The notes: generated from the letters alone by a model not told the origin. DNA of 60,000 bases from Tubulanus polymorphus (GCF_964204645.1 NC_134028.1:13817263-13877262), one strand, 5' to 3'. Counted from the stretch's first letter, positions 22,660 through 33,107 are shown. Made by a program: numbers and translations.

Positions 22660-23405
22660 AAATTATTCTCTACATCTTTTAACTAATTCATAAATTACAG
22701 GAAAGTTATTTAAATCAATTAAGTATCCATTATGATTTCTAATTTATAATCTAAAATTATTAAATTTTATTAAAGTTTAAAATCACATTCAGCTGAATTA
22801 TAACTTGTTTGTAATCCAAATTGTTTACAATTTTTCAATGGTAAAATATTTAATATACTAGAATTACAAATTGCATCATTAGTTGCTTCGAATGTTTTTA
22901 CAGGGTCAATTAAATTGCAATAAATATAAAAGTGTGTAAAAAGCATTAAGTTTGGTGTAGCTTCGGCATTACGTATCCTAACATCTAGGTTAATTCCTAA
23001 CAGTTTAGCTATAGGTTTTTTAACCACAAATTGATGTTCATCATTAGCTAACTTTATTCTTATTTTATTATTGATATCACTTTTTAAAAATTTAATTCCA
23101 AATCCAACAGACCCTCCCATTTTTAAATGAGCTCTTTTATTAATTTCTTGCGCTAATGTTTCTAAATTATATAATCCAGGTTCTAAAAATAGATGATACC
23201 ATTTATTCAAATTTCTAGTATGAACTAAAAAAGCTAAATGATCAAGACTTTCATTCAGAAATTGTAAAAGGAGTTACATAAACTTATATTTACTAATTTT
23301 AAATCTACACAATGTTTAAATTCTCTATCTAATTGTACGAGTAAATTATGTGATTTATAATTTTCTAGAATCAACAAATATTCTATATTCTTTTAATTCT
23401 ACCAT
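22660..23405 (-). pseudogene. YIYC-family Polinton virion protein (copy 4)
   Basis: Start MVELKEYRIFVDSRKL at 23405. The open middle (22770-23210) has WYHLFLEPGLYNLETLAQEI, VVKKPIAKLLGINLDV, THFYIYCNLIDPVKTF and SSILNILPLKNCKQFG, the same landmarks as the copy at 16079. Frameshifts near 23230 and 22765. It follows the TIR-type gene at 23420-23769, as at the left end of the 25-kb element. Confidence 0.75.
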
Positions 23406-23419
23406 TTATTTTACATATT

Positions 23420-23769
23420 TTATTCAAAATCTATTTCATGGTGTCCTTTTTCATTTTAACCTTTATATATGAAATAGAAATCACCAGAACATAATTCTTC
23501 TAAATCTTCACTAGATAATCTATGAAATCTATCTGGTTATTAAGTTCTGAATTTATATTTATTTCCTTTTAATCCTTTATATTCTAAGTGAATAACTAAT
23601 TTATCTCCATATTTGTTAGTAACTGTATCAATATTTGTAATTAGATATTTCTTATGAATTGTTAATTCTGTTAACTTCTTAAATTTGTAAGCTACTGATT
23701 TAGCATTTGTGATATCTTTTATTCTAGAAATGATTTGTAGTTCTCACTGTGTGCTTGTTAACTCTCCAT
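23420..23769 (-). pseudogene. TIR-associated Polinton protein (copy 4)
   Basis: Start MES at 23769 with TTTTAATAAAA at 23783-23793, 13 nt upstream. Contains ELTIHKKYLITNIDTVTNKY, LEYEGLKGNKYKF and a C-terminal DFYFIYKG...GHHEIDFE-stop. Early stops and frameshifts. Here it is not at an element end but abuts the 3-prime end of the polymerase gene, showing that copy 4 is rearranged relative to the 25-kb element. Confidence 0.72.
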
Positions 23770-23808
23770 TTATTATACATATTTTTATTAAAATTCAATT
23801 AAAGCCGA

Positions 23809-26800
23809 TTAACATGTTAGAATCCTTTTCATAGTCTCATTCTATTTTGTTTCTTCTCTTTTAAACTTTAAGTATTCATCTAAATTGCAACCATAAACGA
23901 CTGTATGAATTCCATCATCTCAAATATATCTTTTATCGTCAAATGGGTTAAGACTTATCTTCTCTATCTCTTCAATAAACATCTCGTGATCTTCAGATCT
24001 TAAACATTTCATCTTATGTTTTCTAACTTCTTCATTGAATATACAATTGATGTAATCTTTGAAATGAATATTCTTTTCTACTACACTTTTGGTAATTCCT
24101 TTCAATTTCTTTGATTCATGAGTGTTTGGTGTTATATGAATACATTTTATATCGAATTCCAATAAACTCTATCATTTCTTCACCACCTAATTCATCTTTG
24201 AATTTATCTGGCACCTTTTTATTATCATTGTTAAACAATTCATGATTTTTAGGATACTGAAATTTTTAGGATACCGTAATCGAAATGATGTTTTAATGTT
24301 TTTAAATTATCTGTTATGTTATTATTTTGTATCTTTAATATGTAATAATCCGTATCAAAATATAAGATTTCTATATGCTTTTCTCCAAAATGAGGTTGTA
24401 ATGCGTTATAGTATACGTCATTCATACATTAATAATTTTGATATTTCTAAAACTGAAGCTCCAACATAAATTGGTTTATTAAATTTCATAGAAGTTCTTT
24501 TCATTTTAACTGCAGCTAAATTTTCATCAAATATTCTGTTACCAATACATTTAGGATATGTTTGTAAATGTCTAATCCTTTTACCATTACTAACTAACTC
24601 AATATCATTTCTATTTCTAATATTTTCACAAGTCTTACCATAGAATGCATTATTCATTTACTTGAAGAAATCTTTCTCAAAATCAGTTTTAGCGTTAGTT
24701 CTCTGTTTGGTGTTAAAATCTATATATTTTTCTAACCATTTAGATTGACTGAATGAAATATATCTATGTACTTTTTTAAGAATTATTCCTTGATTCAAAT
24801 AAAACTTCAACATCCGATAATGTACTACATAATTATATTTATCTTCCTGAGTTACCATTAACTTTTCTGTATGAATATGATTATCGGGTTTAATTCTTTT
24901 TTGATAACTTGATAATTCTTCATGTGTAACAGTTTTATGCTCGGGGCAGTAAGCTAGATTCCTTGATTTAAATTTAATATTTTCAGGGTATTCTAAGTCT
25001 ACAACGACCAGTTACCAGTATCTGAATCATCTGCAATATCTAGGATTCTTTTCTTCTAATCAAATTTATCATAATTTTCATGTTGTAAAACTTCACTTAT
25101 TTCAAATACTCCATAAGGCTGTGGTTCCATCATTGCCCAACCATATAGATTATTTGCATCTATATATAATAACTTATATCCAGGATTATCATTTATATTG
25201 AAATATCTATCACCTAATACACCTGAAACTCCTCCTCTTATAGATCTTTCAAATAATAATAATTGATCTATATTAGTTAACAAATCCATTTTTATATCTA
25301 TAAATTTCAAACCACAATCCCAAGATAATCCTGGACGAGAATAACAATGGCATGGATCAATATTGAAATATTTTAGATTCACATCTCTTAACCTTTCATA
25401 TATATCAGTTAATAACAATACATCTGATTTTAAATATAAATCTACTAATTCACCATGATTTTTCATTCCAAAATTATTCCAAATATTCAATGTTCTATTA
25501 TGAACTTCATCTTTAACATATTTATTTTTTAATTCATCATAGAATTGTTACTTAATAATTCAGTTATATTGAAATCATTATGCGATTTATAAAAACTATA
25601 TGGAATTGCTCCTTTATATCTCATTAATTGAAAATCATCATTATTTGGATAGTGTTGTTTCAATATTTTTAATTCATCATCAACTAAAAATTTTGATAAA
25701 TTATGTAATGAACTGCTTGAAAATCTATATGAGTCTATAAATCTTAGACATCCAAATTGGAAAGATATATAATTCTCAGATGTTTTAGCTAACATTTTAA
25801 ATTTACAAGTTGGTATTTTATCTTTTGTTCTATATAAATTTACTCTATCAATTTCATTATTGATTTCTTCTATTTTATGGCATAACTGTTTGATAAATAG
25901 ATGTGCATCATACCCTGATAAATTATGAAATATTACTGGAACAAAGTTAATTGTCTTAGCTTGTAAGTTACAGTTCTCATGCGCTGCGCCTCTAAACTTT
26001 CCATTCAAATGATCATGGTCTCTAACTTTTTTATAATTAAATGTCTTTTCACAATAATAACATTTATCAGCAAACTCAAATTCTTCTTTATCTTCTTCTG
26101 TCATAATTGTTTCTTTATTTGCATCTTATAGTTTACTAAATTTGATATCATACTCAATTAATAAGTCACAAAAATGATTGATCACATTTTCATTTCTATA
26201 ATGATAATATTCAATTTCAATTAGTTCTTGATAATCAGATTTTATATATAATCCAAAAGCTGCAGCTGATTGATGAATCTTTTTAATAGTATTTGTTATT
26301 AGAGGATCTGAATAATCAATTATATCATTTTCAAAATTTATTTCTTTCTTTTATAATATATTTCTTTTCTATCTATCTTGGGATATTTTTAATTCTAACA
26401 GGATAATTATCTATCCTATAATTATTTTCAAATTGTTTATAATTTGTTAATCTAAAACTATGTATAATATCTTCTGTTGGATGTAAGCAACTTATAATTG
26501 TCTTTAGAAAACATTTATCATCAGAATTTTGTACATTTATCACAGCATTAGTTTTAAATGGTAATTTGATATAAGTTGATCCATTAATATTATCATCTTT
26601 ATAATATGATAAATCATTTTCATCAATTGGTTTTGATTGAGTTAACTTATTATATTTTGTCTTGTATACATAAATATTATTTCATCAAATATTAAACATG
26701 ATCCTTCAAAATATTTCTCTTCTATTTCACTTTTTATTTCATTATAACATTTATTTAACCCTTTCATTGCTGACTAATTAATACCCTATAGTGCTGGAGA

Positions 26801-27687
26801 AAATTTGAAAATTCTAAAAAATGGGAATACCACTATAGTGCGTGTACACCGCAGTGCGGTGTATCGTTAGTTACTAGTATTTCACTATGTTTGACACTTT
26901 CTGCCATTTTTCAATAGAGATAATTACAAATTACTAATTACATCAATACACCGCAGTGCGGTGTACTAGCAAAATCCATCGCTGATTTATACACCGCACT
27001 GCGGTGTAGACGCACTGAAAGGGTTAATCTATCATCTATATGTTGTTTAGATATGAAATGTTGTGAATGAGAATTTATGTCATAAATTGGTTCATCTTCA
27101 GATTTTATAAATTTAACTTTAGAAGATATACTAATTTTAGGGTATTCAACATCTGTAATTATTCTTATAATATTTTTCATATTTTCTAAATGCTTTTTAT
27201 TTTCTTCTACTGTTTTGCCTTTATGAAATTTGAATTCAATTGCAGCTGGTCCAATATCACTTTTAAATGCCTCGGTTATTTCAATATCTTTTTTATTATC
27301 TAATGAATAAATATAATTTCTAACATTTTCCATATATGATTTCTTAGTATTTAGAGTATCTTTTATTCTTTAAATTGTCTTCGGTTTATTATTATCATTA
27401 TCAAAATAATCTTCACCTAAAATAACATTATTCATATTTCTAATATGACTTTTAGATTTTAAATGTTGTTCATAATATCTTTTTTCACTGAATGATTGAT
27501 TACATGTGTCACATTTATTTATTTCTTTTTCATTCTTTAATTCATCTAATTTAGTTTCTAATATATCATCTTTATATTCTAACTTTTATTTATTTTCTAA
27601 TTGGGATTTAGTTTTATTGTGTCTTGCTTTTTGAGATTTATCTATATCAATTTTACATGTTGAACAGTAGTACTTATTTGCTTCCAT
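23809..27687 (-). pseudogene. Polinton family-B DNA polymerase, copy 4
   Basis: Start at 27687 (MEANKYYCSTCK) with TTTTAATAAAA at 27702-27712, 14 nt upstream. Order: two C2H2-like fingers (27450-27687), conserved N-terminal region, endonuclease-VII-like motif (CYYCEKTFNYKKVRDHDHLN, near 26000-26070), exonuclease-side FIDSYRFSSSSL, palm motif A (LYIDANNLYGWAMM near 25130-25180), motif B (MNNAFYGKT near 24650) and motif C (YFDTDYY near 24345-24365, no intein). Broken by frameshifts, a deletion near 26340-26400 that removes the first exonuclease motif region, and the MITE at 26759-27023. Expected intact length about 1,300 residues. Confidence 0.88.
26759..27023. mobile_element. piggyBac-like MITE inserted in polymerase copy 4
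   Basis: CCCTTTCATTGC at the left and GCACTGAAAGGG at the right form inverted ends, each bounded by TTAA (26755-26758 and 27024-27027). Deleting the element and one TTAA restores an uninterrupted polymerase reading frame across the site. Inside are three copies of the palindrome ACACCGCAGTGCGGTGT or its variant. Non-coding, 265 bp. Confidence 0.85.
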
Positions 27688-27723
27688 TTTAATATCAAAT
27701 TTTTTATTAAAATTGAACATAAC

Positions 27724-28039
27724 ACTTACCTCTCAACGCGTCCCGCCGCCACGTATGAGTCCCACCACGTGTGCATCCCTCCTATTTATACTACTCAACA
27801 GTGGGGAAAACCCAGCTGCGTGTTGAGGCTTGTAAATTATGAGGCTTGTGATTGGCTAGAGTAATGGGGAATACTCAACTGTGATTGGATAGATTAATAC
27901 TCAACTGTGATTGGCTGGAATTACTCAACTGTGATTGGCTTATGTAGTTTTCTAGATGGATGGTTCTAGAATCAACATGTATTACGCAATACTCAACGTG
28001 TTGAGGCTTGTAAATTTATGAGACTTGTGATTAAATAGA
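27724..28039 (-). promoter_or_regulatory. Promoter-like segment: CCAAT boxes, TATA box and splice-donor consensus upstream of polymerase copy 4
   Basis: On the minus strand, CCAAT occurs four times (27851, 27884, 27910, 27934), three of them within the repeat CCAATCACAGTTGAGTA. A TATAAATA box follows at 27783-27790, and about 55 nt further a GAGAG-GTAAGT donor consensus at 27724-27729. The segment lies between the terminal palindrome and the polymerase start and has no counterpart in the 25-kb element. It may be a captured host promoter or part of another element. Confidence 0.55.
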
Positions 28040-28162
28040 AGTAAATAGGGTTTTAGTTGTTCTATAACAAAGGTTGAGGGGTCGAAAAATAAATTCGAGT
28101 GTGCGAGAATTTATTTTTCGACCCTTCGACCTTTGGTATAGAACAACTAAAACCTTATTACT
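28040..28162. repeat. Polinton terminal palindrome, right end of copy 4
   Basis: Starts AGTAAATAGGGTTTTAGTTG and ends with the complementary AACTAAAACCTTATTACT. The core carries ACAAAGGTTGAGGGGTCGA and its complement. The right flank is DIRS sequence (TCGGGC), so this end is inserted into the DIRS recombinase gene. A partner end with the same arms was not found. Confidence 0.82.
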
Positions 28163-29284
28163 TCGGGCCACTGTGTCCCGAGAAATATCACCCTTCAGGT
28201 GATCCAACAGCGGAATAAATAACCGCTCCCGCGAACCCCTCTTTGGAGCAGATCGATCTAAATAGAAACACAACGCCCGCACAGGACATAATGTCCTGAC
28301 CGGAAGACCCGGTTCCACTCGATGTTATAGGACTTCAATTCGCCATTGACGACCAACCGAACCTGGTCGTTGGTTCTTTGCCAAAAACTCCAAAGCAGGC
28401 CGCAGCGAAACAAATTCCTTCGCTGGCCCGAAGACAATATGACCTTGTCGCACTGAAATCGCATGAATCTCAGAGCGACGGGCCGAGCAAGCCAAGAACA
28501 GCAAAAATACAGTCTTTTTTGACAAATTCGCAAATGACGCTGCCGCAAGAGGTTCAAATGGAGCCTCCATTAACTTCTTCAAAATTACAGACAGATCCCA
28601 TGGTGTAACTATCCTCGGTACCCGAGGCCGGGAAATAGAAAACCCTGCAACAAGCTGGGATATCCGATGATCCCCTGTTACATTTGGCCGTCCAGAAGCA
28701 CGCAATGTATGAGAAATCGCGGAGCGGTAACCTTTAATAGCTATAACCTGCAAACCTTTTACTACAAAAAGGTGCAGTAAAAAATATACCAATTGTGCTA
28801 CAGAGGGTGAGCATGGATCAATTTCCCCTGCAGCACACCAATCCGCAAAATGACCCCATTTGGCATCGCAAATGGTACTTGTTGATGGCCGCTTAGATCC
28901 TGCTATAAAGGAGGCAGCCTGTTCTGAAAAGCCTGAAGCTGACAAGGATCGCTGGACAATGGCCAGGCGAGCAGATTCAACCACTGGCTGCTTGGATGAT
29001 GCCGAAAGTTCCCCTGAGACAGAAGCGATGAGAAATTCGGAAGAATCTTGGGGTTGTCGCACAGTAGTTGAGAAGTGGTAGGAACCATTTCTGAGCCGGC
29101 AAACATGGTGCTACCAGAACTATGTTGCAATTGACTGATCTCTCTATTTGATCCAGCAAGCGCGGGAGGACTGGTGTGGGCGGGAACGCATACGCATGCA
29201 TCCCCGACCAGTCCTGAGAGAAGGCATCGACCCCCCCCCCCCACGCTTCCACGTCTGGAACGGGAAACAAACAGAGGACACCTC
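28163..29284 (-). pseudogene. DIRS-type retrotransposon tyrosine recombinase (with end of RNase H linker region)
   Basis: GC-rich, unlike the Polintons around it. Near 28977-29270 is the DWSGMHAYAFPPTPVLPRLL region that links RNase H and recombinase in DIRS elements. The frame 28325-29062 gives KRPSTSTICDAKWGHFADWC (N-terminal DNA-binding domain) and FLACSARRSEIHAI, containing the catalytic Arg of the tyrosine recombinase. The C-terminal HxxR and Tyr are cut off by the Polinton end at 28162. A run of about 13 C at 29231 lies at a frame change. The gene continues from 54326 once the Polinton is removed. Confidence 0.88.
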
Positions 29285-29436
29285 AGTAATGGGGAATGTG
29301 TTGTTCTAGATCAAAGGTCGAGAGGTCGAGTGAGTAAAAAATGAAAAATAAATTCTTGCACACTCGAATTAATTTTTCATTTTTTACTCACTCGACGTCT
29401 AAACCTTTAATCTAGAACAACACATTCCCTATTACT
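29285..29436. repeat. Left terminal palindrome of the 25-kb Polinton
   Basis: About 152-bp near-perfect inverted repeat: outer arms AGTAATGGGGAATGTGTTGT and its complement, inner arms TCAAAGGTCGAGAGGTCGAG and CTCGACGTCTAAACCTTTAA, centre AATTCTTGCACACTCGAATT. Mirrored at 54168-54319. Confidence 0.88.
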
Positions 29437-29495
29437 CTTAGAATATTAATCTAATAACTTCTAAAATCAATTTTAATAAAAGATATGTTATAAAA

Positions 29496-29850
29496 ATGGA
29501 GAGTAGTAAACAAGTACACAGTGAGAACAACAAATCATTTCTAGATAGAATTAAAGATATCACAAATGCTAAATCAGTAGCTTATAAATTTAAGAAGTTA
29601 ACAGAATTAACAATTCATAAGAAATATTTAATTACAAATATTGATACAGTTACTAACAAATATGGAGATAAATTAGTTATACACTTAGAATATGAAGGAT
29701 TAAAAGGAAATAAATATAAATTCGGAACATATTTACCATAGATTTCATAGATTATCTAGCGAAGATTTAGAAGAATTATGTTCTGGTGATTTCTATTTCA
29801 TATATAAGGGGAAGATTGAAAAAGGGCACCATGAATTAGATTTCGAATAA
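29496..29850 (+). pseudogene. TIR-encoded Polinton protein, left copy
   Basis: About 115 residues, MESSKQVHSENNKSFLDRI at the start, then ELTIHKKYLITNIDTVTNKY, LEYEGLKGNKYKF, and after a one-base loss near 29738 the tail RFHRLSSEDLEELCSGDFYF...GHHELDFE-stop. The pattern resembles a small protein seen in many Polinton-like elements and unplaced invertebrate genes; a single-strand DNA-binding OB-fold is my guess from the short beta-rich layout. TTTTAATAAAA at 29471-29481 is 14 nt before the ATG. A second copy lies at the other end of the element (53760-54116). Confidence 0.75.
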
Positions 29851-29867
29851 TATAAAAATATGTAAAA

Positions 29868-30317
29868 TAATTGCAAGATAAATTAAAAGAATATAGAAGA
29901 TTTGTTGATTCTAGAAAACTGTTAAATTCTAAATCTCATAATTTACTAGTACAATTAGATAGAGAATTTAAGAATTGTGTAGATTTAAAATTAGTAAATG
30001 TAAGTTTATGTAATTCTTTTTATAATATATCGGATAAAACTTTCGAACATAGAGGGTTTATGATTTATATGAGAAATAAAAATAAATGGTATCATCTATT
30101 TTTAAAACCAGGATTATATAATTTAGAATCATTAGCGCAGGAAATTAATAGAAGAGCTCGGTTGAAAATCTGAATTTGAAATTGAATTTAATAAAATTGA
30201 TAGTTCTAATAAAATAAGAATAAAGATAACTAATGATCAACATAAATTTATGGTTAACAAACCAGTAGCTAAAATGTTAGGAATTAAACCGCATGTTGTT
30301 ATTGGAAACGCAGAAGG
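29868..30317 (+). pseudogene. YIYC-family virion protein, N-terminal part (25-kb Polinton)
   Basis: FVDSRKLLNSKSHNLLVQLD, NVSLCNSFYNISDKTFEH and WYHLFLKPGLYNLESLAQEI match the copies at 16079 and 22660. A frame change near 30170, then KPVAKMLGIKPHVVI up to NAEG, where the BEL/Pao element begins. The gene resumes at 36949. Confidence 0.75.
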
Positions 30318-31148
30318 TAGCTCAAATAGCCAGTCTAATATGAGTAATGATTCGACATTTAATAGCGTACTGAGCGTCGGACTCGGATCACCTCAGTCTA
30401 CTGATAGTGGACAACCAGAGATTCAGTCATTAAAAGTTGATTTACCGGTGAAGGATGTTAGTCAAAACTTTTCGAGTATTAATAAGTCGTCGTGTAGTAA
30501 TGTTCTACTTAAAACTGCGCTAGCTCCGGTCAGTAACGGAAGTGATAATTCGTTTTCTCATAATGCGAATATTATGCTGGATGATGGATCTCAGCGTACT
30601 TTCATTACGACACAGTTGGCCGCTCAGTTAAAATTATCGCCTATAGGGAAAGAAAATCTAAACGTTTCTACATTCGGTAACACGGATTATGTTTCGAGAG
30701 AGTGTGATTTAGTTTAATTACATTTACATTGTGTAGATAAATCGTATTTATCTATTCGTGCATTGGTTGTTCCGCATATAACCAATCCAGTGTTCGTGGC
30801 TGACTGTACGAATATTAACAATATACAGTCACATGGATTAAAGTTAGCTCATCCGTTGACAGAACCTACGGGTCGATTCGATATATCGCTTTTGATTGGT
30901 GCAGACCAGTATTATGACATTGTGACCGATGAAGTTATTCGATTTGACGACTGTAACACTGTCGCAGTGGGTTCGAAACTCGGATTTATATTAGCTGGAC
31001 CAATATGTTCGTCTACGTGGGATTCTACGCCGTCAGTTATGATTGTGAACACTGAGAATCAATTACTTGAAAGTTTCTGGTCGTTGGAGTATATTGGAAT
31101 ACACGATAAAATCTGTCCGACCAAGGATGTTCTATCAGATTATGTTGA
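30318..31148 (+). pseudogene. BEL/Pao gag-pol: protease and leading part of reverse transcriptase
   Basis: The aspartic protease motif is IMLDDGSQRTFITTQLA (about 30570-30622), followed by GRFDISLLIGADQYYDIV and the RT entry region FWSLEYIGI near 31075-31100. One in-frame stop at 30715. The protease reads DDG rather than the usual D-T/S-G. Truncated on the left by fusion to a Polinton gene and on the right by the mini-Polinton at TACAGG. Confidence 0.85.
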
Positions 31149-31154
31149 TACAGG

Positions 31155-31496
31155 ATTAATAGGGGTAATGGGCTTTCAGGCCAAAGGTCGAAGGGTCGAG
31201 CTCATAAAAAATGAAAAATATGAAAATAATAACAATTTCTACTTGAATTAGTCGCGAAACTCATAAAAAATGAAAAATAATTCTCACACACTCGAATTTA
31301 TTTTTCATTTTTACTCGCTAGAAAAAAGTGTGAGTAAAGTGTGAGTGAAATAAATTCGAGCGTGTGAGAATTATTTTTCATTTTTTATGAGTTTCACTCC
31401 TAATTCAAGTAGAAATTGTTATTATTTTCATATTTTTCATTTTTTATGAACTCGACCATTCAACCTTAAACCTGAAAGCCCATTACCCCTATTACT
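31155..31496. repeat. Left terminal palindrome of the mini-Polinton
   Basis: 342 bp in which outer arms (TAATAGGGGTAATGGGC / GCCCATTACCCCTATTA), middle arms (TTCTACTTGAATTAG / CTAATTCAAGTAGAA) and an inner core around CTAGAAAAAAGTGTGAG form a long nested hairpin. The right end of the element (34231-34399) has only one arm. Confidence 0.85.
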
Positions 31497-31646
31497 CTTA
31501 AAATATTCATATACATGAATAAAATATATATGAATAACATATAAATTGATAGATTATTCAATATAAAAGTGTGAGTGAAATAGTTCATATTAAAAACAGT
31601 GAATATTTATATTTGAATGAGTTTTAATAAAAATTTTGTTATAAAA

Positions 31647-32264
31647 ATGAAGAAAGAAGAAGAACCCAACTTTAAAATCGAAATCAATGAAACCAATAAA
31701 TCATTTTCACAGTTTTACATTAAAAATTATATTTCAGCGACAAATTTAGTGTCCGCAAGGTATTATAAAATTGAAAATATTACTGTAATTAATCAAATAT
31801 TATCAAATGAAACATATTTAATTACTAAACTAGTAGATACTTTTGATAATGGTGTTAAAAATCCTAAAGTATTCAATACAGTTTTAAATTTTAAAGGAAC
31901 TTTAGATGAAAACATAATTAATATTCTTAAAACTCCTTTCAATGAAAGAAATGATGATATACTACTTTCAAAAGATTACAATGATTTGATTAACTTAAGA
32001 ATTGAAAAAAGACAATTATATTATTTCAATTTTGATAATAAACAAATTATCTATAATGAAAATTCATCAAATATTGGAATTCAATGTGAATTAGATAATG
32101 AAAAATCATATAAAGATATTGCAGTCCAATGTAATTTAGATGATGAATTTAGAAAATTCAATCCTAATGAAAAAGTGCATTGTTATTGCGGAGGTATATA
32201 TTTAAAATCACATAAATCAAAGCATTATGAAACAATTAAACATACAAACTGGCGTAAAGAGTAA
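31647..32264 (+). CDS. TIR-protein homologue with C-terminal C2H2-like finger (mini-Polinton)
   Basis: 205 residues in one frame. The ATG at 31647 is preferred over earlier codons because TTTTAATAAAA lies at 31622-31632, 14 nt upstream, as in the related TIR genes. The N-terminal half (SATNLVSARYYKIENITV, SNETYLITKLVDTFDNG) parallels the LTELTIHKKYLITNIDTVTN region of the 29496 protein. The C-terminus CYCGGIYLKSHKSKHYETIKH is a zinc-finger-like addition. As the main intact gene of a non-autonomous element it could bind its termini, but that is inference. Confidence 0.65.
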   Translation: MKKEEEPNFKIEINETNKSFSQFYIKNYISATNLVSARYYKIENITVINQILSNETYLITKLVDTFDNGVKNPKVFNTVLNFKGTLDENIINILKTPFNERNDDILLSKDYNDLINLRIEKRQLYYFNFDNKQIIYNENSSNIGIQCELDNEKSYKDIAVQCNLDDEFRKFNPNEKVHCYCGGIYLKSHKSKHYETIKHTNWRKE

Positions 32265-32325
32265 CAATTATACATTATAATTATTGAATTGAGTTAAATG
32301 ATTTAAATATCTAATAAAAGTTAAA

Positions 32326-32722
32326 ATGATAAATTGTTTGACAGTTGAAATGATAAATTGTTTGACAGTTGAAATGATAAATTGTTTGACAGTTGTAATG
32401 ATGAATTGTTTGACAGTTGAAATGATAAATTGTTTGACAGTTGAAATGATAAATTGTTCGACTGTTGAAATGATAAATTGTTTGACAGTTGAAATGATAA
32501 ATTGTTTGACAGTTGAAATGATAAATTGTTTGACAGTTGAAATGATAAGACGGCTGAAATGATAAATTGTTTGACAGTTGAAATGATAAATTGTTTGACA
32601 GTTGAAATGTTAAATTGTTTGACAGTTGAAATGATAAATTGTTTGACAGTTGAAATGATAAATTGTTTGACAGTTGAAATGATAAATTGTTTGACAGTTG
32701 AAATGTTAAATTGTTTGGCTGT
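32326..32722 (+). repeat. 24-bp minisatellite encoding MINCLTVE repeats
   Basis: About 16 tandem copies of ATGATAAATTGTTTGACAGT followed by TGAA. The unit is a multiple of three, so two long frames stay open (32326-32562 and 32559-32741), joined across a shortened unit near 32545. The open frame is most simply a by-product of the unit length. Confidence 0.92.
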
Positions 32723-32841
32723 AAATTTAATTGTTATTTGATTGATTCATTTAAAAGTTTAATATTTTTAAAATGATTATAAAATATTTAATTAAAAACT
32801 AGCAAATATTTTATAAACTGTTTAATTTTTCTCTTAAATAA

Positions 32842-33060
32842 ATGGATGGTTTCATCCCAACTGGGAAAAGTGATTTGAAACATTATTTAGTAGCAGGCGG
32901 ATTAATATTGGCTGCGCTTTTCTTTTATTATGAAAATATCAGTAAGGATTTGATTTATGAAAATATAAAATTGAGCAAGAAATTAAAGAAGTTAAATGGA
33001 AACAATCACAGAAATAAAAAGAATAAAACAGTTAATGATTTAAATGATTTGGAGGATTAA
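32842..33060 (+). CDS. Small single-pass membrane protein (mini-Polinton)
   Basis: 72 residues: MDGFIPTGKSDLKHYLVAGG, a transmembrane segment (LVAGGLILAALFFYY), then a very basic tail (KLSKKLKKLNGNNHRNKKNK). The ATG sits in CTCTTAAATAAATG behind a T-tract, the late-type start motif. A partial inverted copy lies at about 34070-34228. No function recognised. Confidence 0.6.
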   Translation: MDGFIPTGKSDLKHYLVAGGLILAALFFYYENISKDLIYENIKLSKKLKKLNGNNHRNKKNKTVNDLNDLED

Positions 33061-33107
33061 AACAACATCTTTTAATTTAATTTATTCTATATATTTTGTC
33101 TATAAAA

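Noticed and set aside
28378-28608. Plus-strand frames over the DIRS recombinase and RT (also 54619, 55075, 55602, 55738).
   Set aside because: They are antisense to clear DIRS coding sequence; GC-rich DNA gives long chance frames.
29227-29246. Run of about 13 C as a programmed frameshift site in DIRS.
   Set aside because: A homopolymer in a dead element is more simply slippage or a sequencing error; no slippery heptamer or structure is evident.
32326-32722. CRISPR-like array (regular 24-bp repeats).
   Set aside because: The units are contiguous with no unique spacers, in an animal transposon; it is a minisatellite.
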